This document shows, piece by piece, positions 59,182 through 64,000 of a stretch of DNA of 64,000 nucleotides. The translations under genes were made by a program, and so were the position numbers. The stretch comes from Janthinobacterium saanense (lineage in GTDB: Bacteria > Pseudomonadota > Gammaproteobacteria > Burkholderiales > Burkholderiaceae_D): the NCBI RefSeq assembly GCF_014200675.1, contig NZ_JACHCI010000012.1, positions 123,204 through 187,203 of the forward strand, written 5' to 3'. Within the stretch, counting starts at the first letter, position 1; each line of letters opens with the position of its first letter. The notes beneath the pieces were generated by a model that saw only the letters and a program-made list of their open reading frames with translations, was not told the DNA's origin and searched no databases.

Positions 59182-61053
59182 ATGGCACTGGCCAAATGGA
59201 CAATAAGACAGCCGTTTGGCACCGTGCTGGCGATCGGCGCACTGGTCGCGCTGACCTGGGGCACGCACGCCTGGGTCAGGCAGGGGCAGCTTGATGATTT
59301 GCACCGCACGCTCGATTCGCGTGCCGAGCTGTATGCGGCGTCGATAGGCGGCGCGCTCAATAAATATGAATTCCTGCCGCTGGCGGTAGCCCAGAGCGAC
59401 GCCGTGGCGCGGCTGCTGGAGCATCCTGACGCCATGCAGGTCGAGCAGATCAATGCCTACCTGGTCGACATGAACCGCCGCGCAGGCGCGTTTGCCGTGT
59501 ATGTGCTGGACGTCAACGGCACCACTGTGGCGTCGAGCAACTGGCAAGACAGCAGCTCCTATGTCGGCGTCAACTACGGCTTCCGGCCCTATTTCAAGCA
59601 TGCGATTGCGGGCGGCATCGGCCGCTTTTATGGCATAGGCGCGTCCACTTTTGAAGCGGGCTACTTTATTTCACAGCCCGTGCTGCGCAACGGCCGCATC
59701 ATCGGCATCGTCTCGGCCAAAGTCAATCTGGACTGGATCGAGCAATCGTGGCGCGGGCCGGGCACGGGCGAGCAGATCTGGGTCAAGGATGCGAATGGCG
59801 TGATTATCCTGGCCAGCACGCCCGCCTTCAAGTTCAAGACCCTGGCGCCCTTGTCGCCGGCGGCCAAGAAGGATATCAGCGAACAGCGCCAGTTCTTGCA
59901 GGAAAACCTGCCCATCTTGCCGCACCGCCTGCAGCGCCAGTTTGCCGATGGCGCCAGCGTGCTGACCCTGGAACGCCCGCAGGCGGACGACGCATCCACC
60001 CTGCCGGGCAGTGCCGACAAGGTGGACTATCTGGCCGTCAACCGCGCGCTGGGGCCCTTGCGCTGGCACATCACCGTGCTGGCCGAACTGGACCAGGTAG
60101 AAGAAGCGGCCCGCAATGCCGCCATCGCCGCAGCGCTGGGCTGGGCCCTGGCCTTGCTGGCACTGATGTATGCACGCCAGCGCCGGCGCCGTATCGCCGA
60201 ACGCCTGAACGCCCAGCAAACCCTGGCGCGCGCTTATGAACAGCTGGAAATCAAGGTGGAACAGCGCACGGCCGACCTGGTCCATGCAAATGGCCGCCTG
60301 CAAGCCGAGGTAGCCGAGCGCGAACGGGCCGAACAGACCTTGCGCTATGCGCAGGCGGAACTGGTGCAAAGCGGCAAGCTGGCCGCGATAGGCCAGATGG
60401 CAGCCGGCGTCACGCATGAACTGAACCAGCCGCTGGCCGCCTTGCAAACCTTTTCCGACAATGCCAAGGTCTTGCTGGCGCGCGGCCGCATCGACGATGC
60501 GCTCGACAATCTGTCGACCATTTCCGATCTGGTCAAGCGCCTCGGCTACGTCACCTCGCAGCTGAAAGGCTTTGCACGGCGCAGCGACGATGCGCGCAAA
60601 CCGGTCAACGTGCGCCAGGCGTTCGCACAAACCATGTTGCAGATACGCACGCGCCACGGCTCGCAGCGGCTGCTGCTGCATGAAAACTGGCCGCAGGAAG
60701 AGATGATCGTGCTGTGCAACGCCATCGGCCTGGAACAGGTATTTACCAACCTGATCACCAACGCCATGGATGCCGTGCCGCCAGGGCAAGAAGTCCATGT
60801 GTGGCTCAGCGTGCGCCGCGAAGGTCCGCTGGCCGTCATCCTCGTCACCGACAATGGCCCCGGCATCCCCGTGACCTCGATCGACCGTATTTTCGATCCC
60901 TTCTACACGACCAAGGAAGAAGGACTGGGGTTGGGCCTGTCGATCAGCGCCGGCATCGTGCGCGCGGCGGGCGGCAGCCTGAACGCCCGCAACCGATCTC
61001 TCACCGAAGGAGGCGGTGCGCAGTTTACAATCGCACTGAACACTGAAGTGTAA
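59182..61053 (+). CDS. DctB-like sensor histidine kinase
   Basis: 623 residues: TM1 about 14-32, periplasmic double-Cache domain about 35-305 (VYVLDVNGTTVASSNWQDSS, GVNYGFRPYFKHAIAGGIGR, GYFISQPVLRNGRIIGIVSA), TM2 about 312-332, cytoplasmic coiled coil, HisKA with AAGVTHELNQPLAALQTF (His 412), and ATPase with N-box NLITNAMDAV, DNGPGIP and GLGLGLSISAGI. The architecture is that of DctB C4-dicarboxylate kinases. No dctA or TRAP transporter in the window; the adjacent ABC transporter is its probable target system. Pairs with the next gene, 27 bp downstream. Confidence 0.93.
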   Translation: MALAKWTIRQPFGTVLAIGALVALTWGTHAWVRQGQLDDLHRTLDSRAELYAASIGGALNKYEFLPLAVAQSDAVARLLEHPDAMQVEQINAYLVDMNRRAGAFAVYVLDVNGTTVASSNWQDSSSYVGVNYGFRPYFKHAIAGGIGRFYGIGASTFEAGYFISQPVLRNGRIIGIVSAKVNLDWIEQSWRGPGTGEQIWVKDANGVIILASTPAFKFKTLAPLSPAAKKDISEQRQFLQENLPILPHRLQRQFADGASVLTLERPQADDASTLPGSADKVDYLAVNRALGPLRWHITVLAELDQVEEAARNAAIAAALGWALALLALMYARQRRRRIAERLNAQQTLARAYEQLEIKVEQRTADLVHANGRLQAEVAERERAEQTLRYAQAELVQSGKLAAIGQMAAGVTHELNQPLAALQTFSDNAKVLLARGRIDDALDNLSTISDLVKRLGYVTSQLKGFARRSDDARKPVNVRQAFAQTMLQIRTRHGSQRLLLHENWPQEEMIVLCNAIGLEQVFTNLITNAMDAVPPGQEVHVWLSVRREGPLAVILVTDNGPGIPVTSIDRIFDPFYTTKEEGLGLGLSISAGIVRAAGGSLNARNRSLTEGGGAQFTIALNTEV

Positions 61054-61080
61054 AAAAATAAATAAAGAGGGACAGGTCAC

Positions 61081-62427
61081 ATGCACGAACACAATTTCCC
61101 AGGCTTGCAGGTCTTGCTGGTCGAGGACGACGCCGTGGTGCGCAAGGGCGCAAAACAGTCGCTGGAACTGGCCGGCCTGCAAGTAACGGCCTGCGCCTCG
61201 GCCGAAGAAGCCCTGCCCCATCTGGTGCCCGAATTTGCCGGCATCTTGCTCAGCGACATCAAACTGCCCGGCATGGATGGCTTGCAGTTGCTGGACCTGG
61301 CGGTGGCGCAAGACGCCAGCCTGCCGGTGATCCTGGTGACGGGCCATGGCGATGTATCGATGGCGGTGGGCGCCATGCGCCGTGGCGCTTACGATTTCAT
61401 TGAAAAACCGTTCTCGGCCGACTTGCTGGTGGAAGTGTGCCGGCGCGCGCTCGACAAGCGCCACCTGGTGCTGGAAAACATGAATCTGCGGCGCCAGCTG
61501 GAACAACGGGTCGGCATCGAAGCGCGCATCGTGGGCCGCAGCGCAGCCATGGCCAAGGTGCGCCAGCTGGTGCTGAACCTGGCGCCCAAGTCGGCCGATA
61601 TCATCATTCTCGGCGAAACGGGCACCGGCAAAGAATTGATCGCCCGCTGCCTGCACGATTTCAGCGAACGGCGCGACCACCCCTTCGTGGCGATCAATTG
61701 CGGCGCCCTGCCCGAATCGATGTTTGAATCGGAGCTGTTCGGCCACGAAGAAGGGGCGTTTACCGGCGCGCAGCGCCAGCGTATCGGCAAGATCGAATAT
61801 GCGAACGGCGGCACCTTGTTCCTCGACGAAATCGAAAGCATGCCGCTGGCCCTGCAAGTGAAGCTGCTGCGCGTGTTGCAGGAACGCAAGGTGGAACGGC
61901 TGGGATCAAATAAACTGATCTCCGTCAATTTCCGCGTGATTGCGGCCGCCAAGGAAGATTTAAATCTACTTGCCGAGCAGGGTAAATTCCGCGCCGACCT
62001 ATATTACCGTTTGAACGTGGCCAGCCTGACCCTGCCCGCCCTGCGCAACCGGCGCGAAGATATCCCGCTGCTGTTCGAGTTTTTCGTGCTGCAGGCAGCC
62101 GTGCGCTATGGCCAGCCGGCAACCTTGGTCAGTGGCGAGTTGCTGGCATCCCTGATGGCGCAGCGCTGGGCCGGCAATGTGCGCGAATTGCACAATGTGG
62201 CCGACCGCTTCGTGCTGGGCCTGCTTGACGACACCTTGAGCCCGGCCGGTTGCCGCGAAGCATCGCTGGCCGAACAGGTCGATGCGTTCGAAATTTCCAT
62301 CATCGAAGAAGCCTTGCGCCGCCATAACGGCAACGTGATCGACGCGGCTAGCGCGCTGAATATTCCGAAAAAAACCCTGTACGACAAGCTCAAGCGCTTC
62401 GATATTTCGACTGAGCAATTTCGTTAA
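61081..62427 (+). CDS. DctD-like sigma-54-dependent response regulator
   Basis: 448 residues: receiver 1-125 (D59 in LLSDIKLPGMDG), AAA+ sigma-54 activation domain about 145-375 with Walker A GETGTGKE, sigma-54 contact loop EEGAFTGAQ, Walker B GGTLFLDEIESMPLALQVKL, and a Fis-type helix-turn-helix at 405-445 (GNVIDAASALNIPKKTLYDK). Should activate the GG-N10-GC promoter at 56321-56336 upstream of the ABC operon. AAAGAGGGACAGG precedes ATG 61081. Confidence 0.95.
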   Translation: MHEHNFPGLQVLLVEDDAVVRKGAKQSLELAGLQVTACASAEEALPHLVPEFAGILLSDIKLPGMDGLQLLDLAVAQDASLPVILVTGHGDVSMAVGAMRRGAYDFIEKPFSADLLVEVCRRALDKRHLVLENMNLRRQLEQRVGIEARIVGRSAAMAKVRQLVLNLAPKSADIIILGETGTGKELIARCLHDFSERRDHPFVAINCGALPESMFESELFGHEEGAFTGAQRQRIGKIEYANGGTLFLDEIESMPLALQVKLLRVLQERKVERLGSNKLISVNFRVIAAAKEDLNLLAEQGKFRADLYYRLNVASLTLPALRNRREDIPLLFEFFVLQAAVRYGQPATLVSGELLASLMAQRWAGNVRELHNVADRFVLGLLDDTLSPAGCREASLAEQVDAFEISIIEEALRRHNGNVIDAASALNIPKKTLYDKLKRFDISTEQFR

Positions 62428-62527
62428 TCAAGGGTTGCCGGCCCACAAAATGATGAGGCGGCCTCCTACTTGTGCCGCTGGAATGGCGTGTGAGAATGCA
62501 GTCTCGACCACTCACAGGACTAGCACC

Positions 62528-62854
62528 ATGAAAACTCCCGCCCTCCTGCTGGCCGCCACCCTGATGACCGTGGGCGGCGCCTGGGTGCAAGCCCAGTCCA
62601 CCAGCAACGTCAACCAGACCGGCAACCACACGAATAATCCCAACGACCCGGGCCAGAAATCGGACCAGTCCGACAAGCTCGACAACAAGGGCCAGCCCAT
62701 CCATGACGGCAAACCGGCCAAACAGCGCACCGACAAGCGCAGCAAGCACAACAAGCCAGCGCCGCCGCCGGTCAATGGCCGCGCCAGCACGCCGCCCGAC
62801 CGGCCTGCCGCGCCCAGTATTCCGGTAGCGCCCAAGCCGCCCATTACAAATTAG
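62528..62854 (+). CDS. Small secreted hydrophilic protein
   Basis: 108 residues: signal peptide 1-22 (cleavage near VQA-QSTSN), then a disordered Asn/Asp/Lys/Pro-rich region (NVNQTGNHTNNPNDPGQKSD, KQRTDKRSKHNKPAPPP). No known family. Ribosome site weak. Starts about 100 bp after the DctD-like gene. Confidence 0.65.
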   Translation: MKTPALLLAATLMTVGGAWVQAQSTSNVNQTGNHTNNPNDPGQKSDQSDKLDNKGQPIHDGKPAKQRTDKRSKHNKPAPPPVNGRASTPPDRPAAPSIPVAPKPPITN

Positions 62855-62929
62855 CAATCATACAAAAGGCAAATTACTTTCCAGCATCATCGCGCTACAA
62901 TCATTGACATCTGATCTTCCGAGGAAGCC

Positions 62930-63172
62930 ATGTCTCCGATTGAACGCAAATGGTGGTTTGCCTTTCCCCTCATGGCGGTGGCCACGCTCGCCACCTATGT
63001 CTTGTTCGACAGCGCGCAAGTGCCGTCCACGGCGTCGCTTGCGCGTGCCGTGATTTTCGGCCTGTGTTTTGGATCCCTGTACCGTTGCTTGTCATTTTGC
63101 ATCTGGCTGCTGCTGTTATGGGTAGCACCGGGAGCGATAGACAGGAAACTGCTCAACAAATCCAGCGCTTAA
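62930..63172 (+). CDS. Small inner-membrane protein, two transmembrane helices
   Basis: 80 residues with two hydrophobic segments, WWFAFPLMAVATLATYVLF (8-26) and LCFGSLYRCLSFCIWLLLLW (45-64), and a basic tail DRKLLNKSSA. Ribosome site GAGGAAG lies before ATG 62930. No family recognised. Next to a T6SS-type lipase gene, but too short for a known immunity protein family. Confidence 0.65.
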   Translation: MSPIERKWWFAFPLMAVATLATYVLFDSAQVPSTASLARAVIFGLCFGSLYRCLSFCIWLLLLWVAPGAIDRKLLNKSSA

Positions 63173-63272
63173 GCGCAATCCCGCAGCGCCCTCGACCATG
63201 TTCCTTGTTTAAGCGCAACGAATCGGCCCTCCCGCCTCCTACACTGTCCAGTCTGGCCAGCAAGGAGCGGCG

Positions 63273-64000
63273 ATGGTCTATCCCAAGATTCCTTATGTAA
63301 GTGGCAGTAATAGCGCGCTGCTGCAATGCGACCGCAGCAGCGATGCCATCGTGCGCATCCGGCCCGAACTACCGGGCAATGTGATCGTCATCCACGGCGT
63401 CAACGACGTGGGCACCAGCTTTGGCGCCGTGGAAAAAGGCTTGTGCCAAGGACTGGCCGCGCGCATGTATGGCGTGACGGGCGGGCGCCAGCTCGTCTTC
63501 CAGCCGGCCAGCTTTCGCCTGCCGCAAGTTGCCGACAAAGCCATACTGGAGCCGGACCCGGACGCGCTCTACTTCAAGCGCACAATTGATGAGACCACGC
63601 ACAGCCCCGTGATTCCGTTTTACTGGGGTTTTCGCGAAACAGGCAACGCAGGCAAGGTCGTCAACGGCCAGAATACTGACCGCTATGGCAACCGTCTCGA
63701 CAAGGACATGTCGAAGAACGGCGGCCCCTTCGGCAACGCCACCAATACCCTGCCCGATATGTGGAACAAGGGATTATTCTCGCCACTCGATATGGGCGGC
63801 GATCCCGTGCGCCCGCTGATGACGGCGCCGGGCCGCATGTATATGGTGCTGGCGGCCAAGCGCCTGGCCGCGCTGATCGCCATGATCCGTGACTACGACA
63901 GTAACGAAGCGGTATCGATTGTGGCGCACAGCCAGGGTTGTTTGATCTCGCTGCTGGCGCAAGCCTTCTTGCTCGACGAAGGAAAACGGCCGGCCGACAC
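63273..64000 (+). CDS. Probable T6SS phospholipase effector (Tle3-like, alpha/beta hydrolase), 5' part
   Basis: Frame open at the right edge; 242 residues visible. AAGGAG before ATG 63273. The start VYPKIPYVSGSNSALLQ leads to VIVIHGVNDVGTSFGAVEKG (oxyanion-hole HGVND), an inserted segment with VIPFYWGFRE and NGGPFGNATNTLPDMWNKGL, and nucleophile elbow VSIVAHSQGCLISLLAQAF (Ser 220). This order is that of Tle3/DUF3274-containing type VI lipase effectors that attack phospholipids of target cells. Downstream parts (Asp, His, C-terminal domain, immunity gene) lie outside the window. No VgrG or other T6SS gene in view. Confidence 0.75.
   Translation, partial: MVYPKIPYVSGSNSALLQCDRSSDAIVRIRPELPGNVIVIHGVNDVGTSFGAVEKGLCQGLAARMYGVTGGRQLVFQPASFRLPQVADKAILEPDPDALYFKRTIDETTHSPVIPFYWGFRETGNAGKVVNGQNTDRYGNRLDKDMSKNGGPFGNATNTLPDMWNKGLFSPLDMGGDPVRPLMTAPGRMYMVLAAKRLAALIAMIRDYDSNEAVSIVAHSQGCLISLLAQAFLLDEGKRPAD

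Noticed and set aside
59671..61857. 728-residue antisense frame across the DctB/DctD-like genes
   Set aside because: Shadow frame without motifs; kinase and activator motifs are intact on the plus strand.

Overview
The window looks like chromosomal DNA of a high-GC betaproteobacterium, most likely Oxalobacteraceae of the Janthinobacterium/Massilia/Duganella group. This is inferred from the GC-rich codon use, polyhydroxyalkanoate (PHA) genes (two phasins, a PhaB-type reductase), an RpoD with a long Ala/Lys-rich N-terminus, many paired MocR/TetR/two-component regulators and a two-partner secretion locus. No species can be fixed from sequence alone. I saw no rRNA, tRNA, CRISPR array, complete insertion sequence or prophage.

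Layout. 1-7.4 kb: 5' part of rpoD (minus), a ProQ/FinO RNA chaperone with a DEDD 3'-5' exonuclease, a MocR-type regulator divergent from a di-heme/tri-heme cytochrome c pair, and a 3'-truncated rlmI. 7.5-12.2 kb: a DUF2807-type secreted beta-repeat protein, yaeQ, purU, a phasin, a KGG-repeat stress protein, remnants of an inositol monophosphatase and an AraC regulator, and a YgjP-like metallopeptidase. 12.2-23.3 kb: a giant SARP/BTAD regulator with a degenerate cyclase domain and NTPase/TPR parts, divergent from a TpsB/TpsA two-partner secretion pair. TpsA carries sixteen 55-residue repeats and a Pro-Val stalk. 23.3-29.8 kb: LOG family enzyme, TPR protein, TetR regulator, PhaF-like phasin, and a REC-REC-GAF-PAS-GGDEF-EAL-REC hybrid. 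30-37.6 kb: lipase-like hydrolase, MFS and LysR remnants, trmJ divergent from suhB, then a BlaI repressor / M56-M23 membrane peptidase / TonB receptor cluster read leftwards from a doubled operator. 37.8-45.5 kb: rhlE, hydroxypyruvate isomerase, a lipoprotein with an overlapping partner, a VOC protein, a DksA/TraR zinc finger protein, phaB, a tandem universal stress protein, and a glycine-zipper protein. 45.6-49.1 kb: a polar amino acid ABC transporter and a CPBP protease remnant. 49.1-55.4 kb: serine hydrolase-TPR protein, LytS/LytT two-component pair, mtfA, winged-helix protein. 55.7-64 kb: small lipoprotein, a NitT/TauT-type ABC operon behind a sigma-54 promoter, a DctB/DctD-like sigma-54 two-component system, two small envelope proteins, and the start of a probable type VI secretion lipase effector (Tle3-like).

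The most coherent systems are: (1) the sigma-54-promoter ABC transporter followed by its likely sensor kinase and sigma-54 activator; (2) the BlaI/M56-M23/TonB cluster, where the M23 domain lacks its first zinc-ligand histidine; (3) the repeat-rich two-partner secretion locus beside a giant signalling ATPase. A second theme is gene decay by deletion: at least six genes (rlmI, an IMPase, an AraC, an MFS transporter, a LysR, a CPBP protease) survive only as fragments, with no mobile element beside them.
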